NCBI RefSeq assembly: GCF_002007565.1 | Contig: NZ_CP015625.1 | Coordinates: 1,426,001 to 1,490,000, forward strand | DNA length: 64,000 nucleotides | Direction of reading: 5' to 3' | From: Ditibartonella choladocola | GTDB taxonomy: Bacteria > Pseudomonadota > Alphaproteobacteria > Rhizobiales > Rhizobiaceae | Part shown: positions 1 through 8,658 of the stretch, piece by piece | Position numbering within the stretch: position 1 is the stretch's first letter | How the letters are laid out: each line of letters starts with the position of its first letter | Program-made: the position numbers and the translations under genes | Notes under the pieces: generated by a model | Told to the model about the DNA's origin: nothing | Database searches by the model: none | The model's input: only the letters and a program-made list of their open reading frames with translations

Positions 1-1428
1 ATAGTGGAAACAACAGAGCCGGTCGATGTGCCGGAGATTCCCTACCCTGCTGAAGAACCGGCACAATCGGCTGATGCGTTAGAGAGTGAATTTGCCGATG
101 TATTCAGCGTAGGCAACAAACAGGAAGCCACGAATACCCCCCAGGAACAGGATGATTTTTTCGCAGAAGCTTATGCTCAATCCGGTTATGGACAGGATAA
201 AACCCGTGAACCTGAAAACACCAGCGAAACTCTTCAGGGGCAATACCCGTTACCCCAGCCGAACGTTCCCTATGATGGAAGCGAACAAGCTTTGCTCGCA
301 GGAAATGCGGCGTTGGAAGGATTGCAAAACCAAAACAGACCAAAATCCTTTGCACGAAAATTAACGATCGGCGGTGTTGCTTTATTTATTTTACTTGGCG
401 GCGGCTATGCGGCAATGAAGTATTTTATGCCATCGCAAGGCGGTGGCGCTTCAACCGTCATACATGCGGATGATTCGCCTTATAAAGTACAGGCAGAACA
501 AACCGGCACGACTAACGAAACACAAAACAATCAGGACGTTTATAATCAAGCGAACGGTCAAAATGGCTCTGAAGGCAATCAGGATAAACTGGTCGACCAC
601 TCCGAAACGCCGGAAGATTTGACTGCATTAAATGATGTACCGGACGGCGTCGATACATATGCCGACCCGTCAAACGTGGAAGATGCAATTACTGCGGCTT
701 CAAATCAGAGCGTCCCGACCAGAGAAGTTCAATCCGTTGTAGTCAATCCTGACGGTACAATCACTCCGAGTCCGCGTTCAAATACAGCCGAAAAACAGGA
801 TAGTTCTTCCGCAACAATAAACGATAAAGAAGCAAATGCCCAAAACGGGACGGAGCAAGCCTCTTCCGATGGTACGGCTTCTTCCGAATCCGGCATGTCG
901 GCAGCTGATTCCGAACTGACCAAGATTATCAATGAAGATGCACAGTCCAATCACGGAACGCCTGATGATAATGGTGACAATTCACAAACCGGTTCACTAA
1001 CCAGTGAAAGCGTTTTAAACGGTATCAACACAGTACACAGTCCCAAGCGTCAACAACAGGCGCAACCTATCATCACCGCAGAAACGCCCCGACAATCTCC
1101 GCCAGCTCTTCCAAAAACACCCACTCGCCCGTTAGAAACGTCAGAGCCGAAAACTACTGCTCCCGTGACAGCTAGCGTTGGCTCAGGCGGCTATTACGTC
1201 CAGATTGCCTCACAACCCACTCAGGAAGCGGCTACAACGTCAATGAATAAAGCCAAGAGCTTATTCGGCTCGCTCATCGGTTCATTACCTTTAAGTATTC
1301 AACCGGCTTCCATTCCCGGTAAAGGCACTTATTATCGCGTCAGAATACAAGTAGGCCCGCGTGATGATGCAGTAAGTCTTTGTGATAAGATAAAGAGCCA
1401 AAACGGAAGCTGTTTTGTCGGAAAATAA
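1..1428 (+). CDS. SPOR-domain envelope protein (5' partial)
   Basis: The reading frame is open from the window edge. A GTG at 4 is the first possible start, but the gene probably begins upstream. About 118 acidic, Pro/Gln-rich cytoplasmic residues precede one membrane segment (about residues 119-140, rich in Gly, Leu and Ile). A long Asn/Ser/Thr/Gln-rich periplasmic linker follows, ending in a SPOR domain (about 398-474; it opens with GGYYVQIAS and ends in YYRVRIQVGP). SPOR domains bind peptidoglycan stripped of stem peptides at division sites, so a septal or envelope role is likely. In related Rhizobiales this type of gene usually sits between argS and nagZ-scpAB (recalled knowledge). Here no intact nagZ follows. 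Confidence 0.85.
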   Translation: MVETTEPVDVPEIPYPAEEPAQSADALESEFADVFSVGNKQEATNTPQEQDDFFAEAYAQSGYGQDKTREPENTSETLQGQYPLPQPNVPYDGSEQALLAGNAALEGLQNQNRPKSFARKLTIGGVALFILLGGGYAAMKYFMPSQGGGASTVIHADDSPYKVQAEQTGTTNETQNNQDVYNQANGQNGSEGNQDKLVDHSETPEDLTALNDVPDGVDTYADPSNVEDAITAASNQSVPTREVQSVVVNPDGTITPSPRSNTAEKQDSSSATINDKEANAQNGTEQASSDGTASSESGMSAADSELTKIINEDAQSNHGTPDDNGDNSQTGSLTSESVLNGINTVHSPKRQQQAQPIITAETPRQSPPALPKTPTRPLETSEPKTTAPVTASVGSGGYYVQIASQPTQEAATTSMNKAKSLFGSLIGSLPLSIQPASIPGKGTYYRVRIQVGPRDDAVSLCDKIKSQNGSCFVGK

Positions 1429-1877
1429 TAGCGGGTCTATTGTTACCGCAAATATTTTCCGTCGCCGGCAGACGTTTTCTAAGTTTTCGTTTTTTTCAAC
1501 GGACGGTTTGGTTTTTATACTGGGCGCTCCGTAATCCGGACTGCTGTCTTTTATCGGTTACTCATAAAATTCATGGAATAAATACAGATAAATGATAGGT
1601 ATTCATCACGTAAGATAATCATTTAATAATTCACAATTGTAATATATGAGAATTATTTATATTAAAATAAATAATAAATCTGATATAAAACTAAATTTCT
1701 ATATTTTTCTATCAAATTGAGAACGCTATTTTAAGTAATTAAATAAAATTTCATATAAATAATTCAGTATCAATTTTACGTGTATTTTTTATGAATAAAT
1801 TAATATATTTATATTGGTTCCATCCGTAATATTCTTGTATGCTATTTTCTTGATTGTAAAATTATAAAAATTAAATC
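1429..1877. other. AT-rich intergenic region with possible nagZ relic
   Basis: No intact gene is visible. The first 120 bases have ordinary composition. In forward frames they carry fragments reminiscent of an N-terminal NagZ (beta-N-acetylhexosaminidase) segment, such as a Phe-Phe followed by Gly-Phe and Gly-Arg-Ser-Val, but broken by a stop and shifts. From about 1560 to 1880 the sequence becomes extremely AT-rich with scattered short A/T runs and no coding signature. The nagZ reading is inference from weak similarity plus the usual gene order. Confidence 0.4.
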
Positions 1878-2045
1878 TTATAAAAATTTATTCTGATTAT
1901 CAGCCGAAAAATATCGTACCGAATTGACGTGGATAGCGTCCCGATTTCTGTGTAAAACATGTTCGAGCGCATAACAGACAAGCCGTCCAAGGAAGCGTCG
2001 TGACAATGGAGCAAACATGTTTGATACAATCATCAATGTGTTCAT
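1878..2045 (-). CDS. candidate 55-residue basic protein, translationally coupled
   Basis: A 55-residue frame starts at an ATG whose first base is the last base of the TGA ending the small membrane-protein frame upstream (TGATG). This arrangement is typical of translational coupling. The product is basic, with several Arg and His residues and a short hydrophobic centre (RFLGRLVCYALEHVL). I recognise no family. The same frame is also open upstream to 2204, so an alternative 108-residue product is possible. Evidence is limited to the overlap and the open frame, and this may be chance in a decaying region. Confidence 0.25.
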   Translation of the reverse strand: MNTLMIVSNMFAPLSRRFLGRLVCYALEHVLHRNRDAIHVNSVRYFSADNQNKFL

Positions 2046-2188
2046 CAGTTGACGAGAACGGTCGCAGTAAATATTGCCCACGTAAACAATGTTGTAACCG
2101 CAAAAACTGCAAAAGCTTCTATCAGGATACGGTTCGTTATAAACGTTAACAGGCGCGTAATTATACTGTTGGTCTTGTTGTCTGACAT
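2045..2188 (-). CDS. candidate 47-residue single-span membrane protein
   Basis: An ATG at 2188 opens a 47-codon frame ending in tandem TGA TGA. The product has a polar, basic N-terminus (MSDNKTNSIITR), then a continuous hydrophobic stretch from about residue 21 to the C-terminus, as expected of a single-span inner-membrane peptide with its N-terminus inside. The upstream GAAAG is only a weak ribosome-binding site. Its stop overlaps the start of the next small frame by one base. No family is recognised. The hydrophobic pattern supports it; lack of homology information keeps confidence low. Confidence 0.35.
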   Translation of the reverse strand: MSDNKTNSIITRLLTFITNRILIEAFAVFAVTTLFTWAIFTATVLVN

Positions 2189-2499
2189 TGAAAGAGGCTT
2201 TCATTCATGAGAACTAAAAGTTCAATTTAGAGATAAGAACTATAGTCCTCACGGGCTATGATGATTTCTGTATCCCTTAAACGCATGGAATATTGTTGTG
2301 TTCCCTTGCTGTTTTTAATCATTATTTAATGTGCACTTATAAAAACGTTTCACAATGTTGTTCTCGGATGTGACAACCGTTCTAAAATCGTTGACACCTG
2401 TGCCGAATAAACTCTAATGTTCAAACCTTATTGCTTTACAGAAATCACCAATTGTTAAAAGAGCAATAAGATGAACATACATTTCAAAAGGTTATTGTC
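2189..2499. other. intergenic region upstream of ilvE
   Basis: Probably carries the divergent promoters for the small leftward frames and for ilvE. Apart from the promoter-like match listed separately and a weak GGTTAT sequence before the ilvE start, I see no structured RNA or gene. Confidence 0.5.
2391..2420 (+). promoter_or_regulatory. possible sigma70-type promoter for ilvE
   Basis: A perfect TTGACA (2391-2396) is followed after 18 bases by TAATGT (2415-2420), about 80 bases before the ilvE start. The -35 element matches consensus exactly and the -10 is imperfect. No operator or attenuator leader peptide was recognised between it and ilvE. Confidence 0.4.
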
Positions 2500-3609
2500 A
2501 TGACAGGTTCCAGTACTGTTCTTCCATTTAAAATTGAAAAAAATCCCAATCCGCTCAGTGCAGAAAAGCGTGCGGACCTATTGAAGAATCCTGGATTTGG
2601 TCGGGTGTTCACCGATCACATGGCAGTGGTGCAATGGTCAGCCGGAAAAGGCTGGCATGATGCGGTCATCACCGCTCGCAAGCCTTTCGAGATTGATCCG
2701 GCAAGTGCTGTTCTTCACTATGGGCAGGAAATTTTCGAGGGCCTCAAGGCTTATCGTGCACATGATGGCCGCATTCTTCTTTTCCGCCCTGAGGCAAACG
2801 CTGAACGTTTTCATAATTCCGCTATAAGGCTTGCAATGCCTCCTCTTGATAAGGATGTATTTCTTGCCGCCATCAACGAGCTTGTCAAGATCGACCGGAA
2901 CTGGATTCCCGAAACACCTGATTCCAGTCTCTATTTACGGCCGTTCATGTTCGCAAATGAAGCATTTTTGGGCGTCCATCCGGCTAACGAGTATATTTTC
3001 AGTGTTATTGCTTCTCCGGTCGGTTCCTATTTCAAAAGCGGTTCCACAAAACCGGTCAGCGTTTGGCTTGATACCGAATTCAGCCGCGCCGGCCCTGGCG
3101 GAACGGGTGAAGCAAAATGCGGTGGCAATTACGCTTCAAGCTTGCTCGCCCAGATTAATGCCGAGAAAAACGGCTGCGATCAGGTTCTTTTTCTCGACGT
3201 GGTCGAGCGTAAATGGATCGAAGAGCTTGGCGGCATGAATGTATGCTTTGTCATGGACGACAATCGGCTCGTTACACCGAAACTTGACGGAACGATTCTT
3301 CACGGTGTTACGAGAAAGTCGATTTTGCAACTTGCAAAAGACAACGGAATGAAGGTGGAAGAACGCAGTTATTCCTTTGACGATTTGAAAAAGGATGCAA
3401 AAAGTGGCCACCTCAAGGAAGTTTTTGCATGCGGTACCGCTGCCGTGATAACGCCGATCGGAGTATTCAAATATGAAGGCGGTGAAACTGTCATTGGTAA
3501 TGGAAATGGCGGCGAAATTACCCAGAATCTACGTGAACAGCTCATCCATATCCAAAAAGGTGAAGCCAAAGATCCTTACGGCTGGGTAAAGACTGTTAAA
3601 ATTGATTGA
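2500..3609 (+). CDS. ilvE: branched-chain amino-acid aminotransferase
   Basis: A fold-type IV PLP aminotransferase that interconverts Leu, Ile and Val with their 2-keto acids, using glutamate/2-oxoglutarate, in the cytoplasm. The 369-residue length fits the longer type II BCAT group. The Schiff-base lysine is K206 in GEAKCGGNYA. The phosphate-binding and substrate-pocket segments (LHYGQEIFEGLKAYR near residue 72; CGTAAVITPIG near the C-terminal third) are present. It stands alone, with its own promoter-like element and a strong terminator directly behind. The ATG at 2500 gives the full family N-terminus. Confidence 0.95.
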   Translation: MTGSSTVLPFKIEKNPNPLSAEKRADLLKNPGFGRVFTDHMAVVQWSAGKGWHDAVITARKPFEIDPASAVLHYGQEIFEGLKAYRAHDGRILLFRPEANAERFHNSAIRLAMPPLDKDVFLAAINELVKIDRNWIPETPDSSLYLRPFMFANEAFLGVHPANEYIFSVIASPVGSYFKSGSTKPVSVWLDTEFSRAGPGGTGEAKCGGNYASSLLAQINAEKNGCDQVLFLDVVERKWIEELGGMNVCFVMDDNRLVTPKLDGTILHGVTRKSILQLAKDNGMKVEERSYSFDDLKKDAKSGHLKEVFACGTAAVITPIGVFKYEGGETVIGNGNGGEITQNLREQLIHIQKGEAKDPYGWVKTVKID

Positions 3610-3624
3610 TTATACATTTAATTG

Positions 3625-3657
3625 AAAGTGCAGCCTTATCAGGCTGCACTTTTTTTG
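3625..3657 (+). terminator. rho-independent terminator of ilvE
   Basis: A 10-bp perfect stem AGTGCAGCCT / AGGCTGCACT (3627-3636 with 3641-3650) has a TATC loop and is followed by a T7 run, 18 bases after the ilvE stop. Confidence 0.9.
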
Positions 3658-3659
3658 TT

Positions 3660-4200
3660 TCTCTTTACTAAACTTGCGGTATTTCCGTTAGCTCATATGC
3701 TTTAAGCGGCTTCGATCGTTCGACAATGTAACGTTGGGGTCATGTATTTTTCATAACTTTTATTCCCGATCATGAATGAACACGTTTCACGCGGTTCCCC
3801 CTTCTGATATTTCCCGTTAACCGTTAGCTGATCGCGAGAGATACGGAATTTAAGGTAAAACGAAGCCCGTATGTTATATCGTCTGTTGTTTACGAGCGTT
3901 AAAACTCTCCCGATAAACGTGAATAACACTTTTTCTGATGGATACTATTCGTGTTTTCTTTAAACCGCGCGGTTTTGTTTGTCTGCTGGAGTGGGTATAA
4001 TAGATCTGAAAAACTTTTTAAGTGAACTCTTTTCAGGCCTCTTCTTTTTGCAAGAATAATAGAGAGAAATATAAAGCTCATTCGGAATATATTATCTGAC
4101 CGGTAGAAAACGCGCTTCGTTTTTAATCATCAAACGATAGTCCACTTATAGTCTATCCCTATCGTATAACGCTCTACTTCAACCGGATTCCTGACTATCC
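3660..4200. other. gene-poor spacer between ilvE and glpX
   Basis: The space between the convergent ilvE and glpX units holds only short leftward frames (75 and 60 codons, overlapping). They lack convincing ribosome-binding sites, recognisable domains or coding-like composition. I treat it as non-coding or eroded sequence. The only clear element is the glpX terminator at its right end. Confidence 0.5.
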
Positions 4201-4202
4201 AG

Positions 4203-4238
4203 AAAAAAAGCGCGTTCTATTTTGAAAACGCGCTTTAA
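4203..4238 (-). terminator. rho-independent terminator of the hom-glpX unit
   Basis: The stem AAAGCGCGTT / AACGCGCTTT (4207-4216 with 4227-4236) has a 10-base loop. Read leftward it runs into a T tract (4203-4209 on the complementary strand), about 55 bases after the glpX stop. Confidence 0.85.
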
Positions 4239-4292
4239 AAATAATCATAATTTCGCAACTACCGGCAAAACCGGTTTAGAAAATCACGAAAA

Positions 4293-5282
4293 TCAATCAA
4301 ACTTCGTCATATCCTGATGGCGAGCAATGATATTGCGAATTGTCCCACTGTGTGAGCGCATAACAATTGTATCCGTCTGGATATAATTTTTTGCAAATTT
4401 CACACCTGAAAGCAGGTTACCATCTGTTACGCCGGTCGCGGCAAAAAGAACATCGCCTTTTGCCATTTCTTCCATCGCATAAACCTTGTGCGGGTCGGTA
4501 ACACCCATCTTGGCCGCACGGTCAATTTTTTCCTGGGTATTCAACTGCAAGCGCCCTTGCATTTGTCCGCCAATACAACGAAGTGCCGCCGCAGCCAAAA
4601 CACCCTCCGGTGCGCCGCCAATGCCCATATAAATATCGATGCCTGTCTCATCCGGATCTGTCGTGTGGATGATACCTGCAACATCACCGTCGCCAATCAA
4701 ACGGATCGAGGCACCGGTTGTGCGCACGGCCTCTATAAGCTTGGCGTGGCGTGGTCTATCCATAATACAAGCGGTAATCATATTAGGCTTCACGCCTTTC
4801 GCTTTGGCGAGAGCATTGATATTGTCAACCGGACTTGCATCAAGATCGACGATCCCTTTGGGATAGCCCGGTCCAATAGCAATTTTTTCCATGTAGACAT
4901 CCGGCGCATAAAGCAAATTGCCCTTTTCCGCCATTGCAATAACGGCAAGCGAATTCGGCAAGTTCTTGGCGCAGATTGTTGTACCTTCCAAGGGATCCAA
5001 TGCTATATCAACAGCCGGTCCTTCCTTGGTTCCAACCTTTTCACCGATATAAAGCATGGGTGCTTCATCACGTTCGCCCTCGCCGATAACAACAGTTCCG
5101 TCGATCGGCAAACGGTTCAATTCTTTACGCATTGCGTCAACGGCGGCTTGATCGGCTGCCTTTTCGTCTCCGCATCCCCGAATGCGTGCTGCGGCAACCG
5201 CTGCACGCTCGGTTACGCGAACCAGCTCAAGTGTTAAAATACGATTGAGTCCATGTAATGTATGGTCAGCCGAGTTCGACAT
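4293..5282 (-). CDS. glpX: class II fructose-1,6-bisphosphatase
   Basis: Hydrolyses fructose-1,6-bisphosphate to fructose-6-phosphate for gluconeogenesis and sugar-phosphate balance in the cytoplasm. At 329 residues it matches the GlpX family. Diagnostic metal- and phosphate-binding motifs are GEGERDEAP (67-75) and DPLEGTT (96-102), followed by GGAPEGVLAA further on. It is the last gene of a leftward unit (aminotransferase, hom, glpX) separated from hom by about 170 bases. In several Rhizobiales recJ follows glpX (recalled knowledge); no recJ is present here. Confidence 0.95.
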   Translation of the reverse strand: MSNSADHTLHGLNRILTLELVRVTERAAVAAARIRGCGDEKAADQAAVDAMRKELNRLPIDGTVVIGEGERDEAPMLYIGEKVGTKEGPAVDIALDPLEGTTICAKNLPNSLAVIAMAEKGNLLYAPDVYMEKIAIGPGYPKGIVDLDASPVDNINALAKAKGVKPNMITACIMDRPRHAKLIEAVRTTGASIRLIGDGDVAGIIHTTDPDETGIDIYMGIGGAPEGVLAAAALRCIGGQMQGRLQLNTQEKIDRAAKMGVTDPHKVYAMEEMAKGDVLFAATGVTDGNLLSGVKFAKNYIQTDTIVMRSHSGTIRNIIARHQDMTKFD

Positions 5283-5453
5283 ATGATTAATCCCACCGGA
5301 TAATTGTTAAAGAAAAACCAACGTTGTTTTTCAACGTTATAGTATAGCCTTTTCGCAAAGACTCCGCTTTACCGCAAGAGGGCATACGATCAATTCATAA
5401 ATTATTATTGAAACATAAGTGATAATAAACAAAATAAACGCAAAAAACGGCCT

Positions 5454-6770
5454 TTAATTCGGGCGTTCAATGCGGATCATCTGCGGCTTATCTATAAGAT
5501 GTCCATCTTCCATGATCGACATCAACGCTTTACGTACCGACGACTCGGTCGTTTCATGAGTGACGAGGACAATGTTTTTAGTATTGGGCTGCACATTTTC
5601 GGCAAGCGGCCGCTGAACAATCGATTCCAGTGAAATCGAATTCTCGGCCATCCGTTTTGCAACACTTGCAAAAACACCGATTTTATCCGTTACCGTCAAA
5701 CGTATGAAATAGCCTCCCGCGTGAGCACGCATGCGAGCACGTTTATAAGGCGCAAGTGCTTGGGCAGGTGTTCCAAAAACCGGACCGTGCTGAAAACCGG
5801 GATGGGATTTCGCTATATCTGCAATATCACCAATAACGGCTGATGCAGTTGCATTTCCACCGGCCCCCGGCCCCGACAACAGCAATTCCCCCAACAGATC
5901 GGTCTGGATGGAAACAGCATTCGTAACGCCCTGAACCTGGGCAATAACGGTTGAAGTTGGTACCATTGTCGGGTGAACACGCTGTTCGATACCGGTGTCG
6001 GTTTTCACAGCCACGCCCAACAGTTTAATACGATAACCGAGTTCATCGGCTGCATGAATATCGGCAAGCGAAATATTACTGATTCCTTCGACATAAATGT
6101 CGTCGACCGATATGACACAACCGAATGCCAGACTGGTCAACAATGCAAGCTTGTGTGCCGTGTCATACCCTTCAATGTCGAAAGTCGGATCTGCCTCTGC
6201 ATAGCCCAGTATCTGCGCCTCTTTAAGACATTCCTCGAAAGAAATCCCTTCGGCAAGCATACGGGTCAGGATATAGTTACATGTTCCATTCAATATCCCG
6301 TAAACCCGCGAAACGCTATTGCCGGATAACGACTCGCGCATTGCTTTGATGACCGGAATTCCACCCGCCACGGCGGCTTCAAAATTCAGCAAAACACCCT
6401 TTTTTTCAGCAATTTTCGCAAGCGCCACACCATGGCGCGCAAGCAAAGCCTTATTGGCGGTAACGACGTGATGACCGCGTTTGAGCGCTTCTTCAACGCA
6501 AAAACGTGCGATCCCCTCTTCACCGCCAATCAATTCGACAAAAACATCAATATCTTTACTTCCAGCGAGAACCAACGGGTCATCAACCCACTCTATGTTT
6601 TGAAGATCAATCCCGCGTTCGCGTGTTCTGTCACGCGCGCTTACAGCAACAACCTCGATAGGTCTGCCGCATTGTTTGGTCAGCAAGTCCTGTTTTTCTT
6701 TCAATATCCGGACAACAGAACTTCCAACGGTTCCAAGCCCGACAATGCCGATCTTCAACGCATTTACCAT
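5454..6770 (-). CDS. hom: homoserine dehydrogenase with C-terminal ACT domain
   Basis: Reduces aspartate-4-semialdehyde to homoserine, the branch point toward threonine, methionine and isoleucine. The 438-residue protein has an N-terminal Rossmann motif GIVGLGTVGSS (from residue 8), the catalytic-domain signature around ADPTFDIEGYD, and a C-terminal ACT domain (about 350-430) typical of threonine feedback control. Its start lies 3 bases after the aminotransferase stop, so the two are almost certainly co-transcribed. Start ATG at 6770. Confidence 0.95.
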   Translation of the reverse strand: MVNALKIGIVGLGTVGSSVVRILKEKQDLLTKQCGRPIEVVAVSARDRTRERGIDLQNIEWVDDPLVLAGSKDIDVFVELIGGEEGIARFCVEEALKRGHHVVTANKALLARHGVALAKIAEKKGVLLNFEAAVAGGIPVIKAMRESLSGNSVSRVYGILNGTCNYILTRMLAEGISFEECLKEAQILGYAEADPTFDIEGYDTAHKLALLTSLAFGCVISVDDIYVEGISNISLADIHAADELGYRIKLLGVAVKTDTGIEQRVHPTMVPTSTVIAQVQGVTNAVSIQTDLLGELLLSGPGAGGNATASAVIGDIADIAKSHPGFQHGPVFGTPAQALAPYKRARMRAHAGGYFIRLTVTDKIGVFASVAKRMAENSISLESIVQRPLAENVQPNTKNIVLVTHETTESSVRKALMSIMEDGHLIDKPQMIRIERPN

Positions 6771-6773
6771 TCG

Positions 6774-7967
6774 TCAGGCTGCCTTGTTTTTCTCGTCGGA
6801 AAAGAAGCGCTTGATGTTACGCGCAGCTTGCCGCAACCGGTGTTCGTTTTCGACAAGCGCAATACGTACATAATCATCGCCCTGTTCGCCAAATCCGATA
6901 CCGGGAGAAACGGCAACGTCGGCTTTCTCGATGAGAAGTTTGGAAAAAGCCAGCGACCCAAGATGTTTATATTGCTCAGGAATTGGCGCCCATGCAAACA
7001 TTGTTGCTTCCGGCGAAGGTACATCCCAACCGGCACGATGGAAACTCTCGACCATAACGTCACGACGTTTTTTATAGACAGAACGGACATAAGCAATATC
7101 CGAGCCGTCACCATTCAAAGCATAGGCAGCAGCAACCTGTATAGGCGTAAAAGCGCCATAATCGAGATATGATTTGACGCGCGTCAAGGCGGCAATCAAT
7201 CTCTCATTGCCGACAGCAAAACCCATGCGCCAACCAGGCATTGAAAAGGTTTTCGACATGGATGTAAATTCCACGGCTACATCAATAGCACCCGGTACCT
7301 GCAAAACTGACGGCGGTTCTTTGTCGCCAAAATAGATTTCGGCGTAAGCAAGATCGGAAAGCAGGATAATGTCATTCTTTTTAGCAAAATCGACAACTTC
7401 CTTATAAAAATCGAGATCGGCAACATAAGCCGTCGGATTGGAAGGATAATTCAGAATAACGGCAATCGGTTTCGGAATCGAATGTTTGACAGCACGATCA
7501 AGAGCACGCAACAATTCTTCACCCGGAAATGCAGGCATGGAACGAATGACACCGCCATACATAATAAAACCGAATGAATGAATCGGATAGGTCGGGTTCG
7601 GGCATAAAACAACGTCACCTGGCGCGGTTATAGCCTGAGCCATATTGGCAAAGCCTTCCTTGGAACCCAGTGTCGCAATGACCTGCGTATTCGGGTCGAG
7701 CTTTACACCGAAACGGCGTTCATAATATTTGGCCTGCGCTTTTCTTAATCCGGGAATGCCACGTGAAGCCGAATAGCGATGTGTTCGTGGATCCTGAACA
7801 ACCTCGCAAAGCTTATCAACAATGTTTTGCGGCGTCGGCAAATCGGGGTTTCCCATTCCCAAATCGATAATGTCGGCTCCCTTCGCTCGCGCCGCGGCTT
7901 TCAGGCGGTTAACCTGTTCAAATACGTAAGGCGGCAAACGACGAATTTTATGGAATTCTTCCGACAT
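6774..7967 (-). CDS. alaC: class I PLP aminotransferase (AlaC-like)
   Basis: A fold-type I aminotransferase of 397 residues. The PLP lysine is K239 in SMSKTFSMPGWRMG, and the aspartate/asparagine-binding segment is NYPSNPTA near residue 173. The family includes AlaC glutamate-pyruvate transaminase and LL-diaminopimelate-type aminotransferases. Close Rhizobiales homologues lie immediately upstream of hom, as here (recalled). Substrate specificity cannot be decided from sequence alone. Alanine synthesis is the best guess, and a role tied to the aspartate family is suggested by the 3-base gap to hom. Confidence 0.85.
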   Translation of the reverse strand: MSEEFHKIRRLPPYVFEQVNRLKAAARAKGADIIDLGMGNPDLPTPQNIVDKLCEVVQDPRTHRYSASRGIPGLRKAQAKYYERRFGVKLDPNTQVIATLGSKEGFANMAQAITAPGDVVLCPNPTYPIHSFGFIMYGGVIRSMPAFPGEELLRALDRAVKHSIPKPIAVILNYPSNPTAYVADLDFYKEVVDFAKKNDIILLSDLAYAEIYFGDKEPPSVLQVPGAIDVAVEFTSMSKTFSMPGWRMGFAVGNERLIAALTRVKSYLDYGAFTPIQVAAAYALNGDGSDIAYVRSVYKKRRDVMVESFHRAGWDVPSPEATMFAWAPIPEQYKHLGSLAFSKLLIEKADVAVSPGIGFGEQGDDYVRIALVENEHRLRQAARNIKRFFSDEKNKAA

Positions 7968-8028
7968 TTTCTAATCCGGTTCAAAAATTGAAGTTAATGT
8001 TGTTGATAAATCAGTGGCATATACATGA

Positions 8029-8376
8029 CTAATCCTGTTTGCCACTTTGTTCGATTTGACGAACTGTTTCTTCGGCCTCGCGGCGGGCATCATCTTTGGC
8101 TTTTGCAAGTTTGGATGCGCTGTTTGCAGTGGGACCGGGGACTTTTTTCAGAGCGGTTGCCTCGGAATCGAGTTTTTCGGTTAGAGACTGTTTTTCAGCT
8201 TCCGAAAACTGTTTTGTGGCAGCTCTGGGTTTATTGGAAAAACGCGGATATATATCCGAGTGGGATGCCCCAGCTTGTTCCGGTGCTGTAAATTCGGCAC
8301 TGCGAGCACAGCCCATAGCTGCAATCGCGACCAAAGTCAGAACAACACTTTGCATTTTGTTGAAGGGCATCTTCAT
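8029..8376 (-). CDS. small predicted lipoprotein
   Basis: A 115-residue product with a signal peptide ending in a lipobox-like AAMGC. The mature chain is short, charged and alanine/lysine/glutamate-rich, with a probable helical C-terminus (SKLAKAKDDARREAEETV). In-frame ATGs at 8376, 8370 and 8355 all keep the signal sequence; the real start is uncertain. It ends about 60 bases before the aminotransferase start and may be transcribed with it. Envelope attachment is predicted; function is unknown. Confidence 0.7.
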   Translation of the reverse strand: MKMPFNKMQSVVLTLVAIAAMGCARSAEFTAPEQAGASHSDIYPRFSNKPRAATKQFSEAEKQSLTEKLDSEATALKKVPGPTANSASKLAKAKDDARREAEETVRQIEQSGKQD

Positions 8377-8658
8377 CTTTCTTCTATATTCCCGTCGCTA
8401 TGATAAAAGTCTTACCTATCATGAGATTATCATGAAGCCAACGTCAAGAGATGTTGAACGATATTCGTCAGGTTTTGTTGTTTTCGGTGAATTGTGTGGT
8501 TAAAGTAACATATATTTCAAAAGTGAATCGTCATGTGATGACCATTTTTAATTTTTAGCATAAAATAAACGCAAATTGGTCGCCAAATAATTCACTTGTG
8601 TCTATCCACGCGTTAGGCTGGGAACATAAGCCTTAAGGCCCCCACAAGAGGTTGTTGA

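Noticed and set aside
3702-4081. Two overlapping leftward frames of 75 and 60 codons between ilvE and glpX
   Set aside because: No ribosome-binding site, no recognisable family, and no coding-like pattern. They may be eroded remnants but cannot be supported.
4488-5237. 249-codon rightward frame opposite glpX
   Set aside because: Antisense shadow of a clearly recognised gene with no domain or start signal of its own.
7968-8028. Possible SAM-type riboswitch ahead of the aminotransferase-hom-glpX unit
   Set aside because: Only about 60 bases separate it from the upstream lipoprotein stop, and no aptamer-like pairing was seen.
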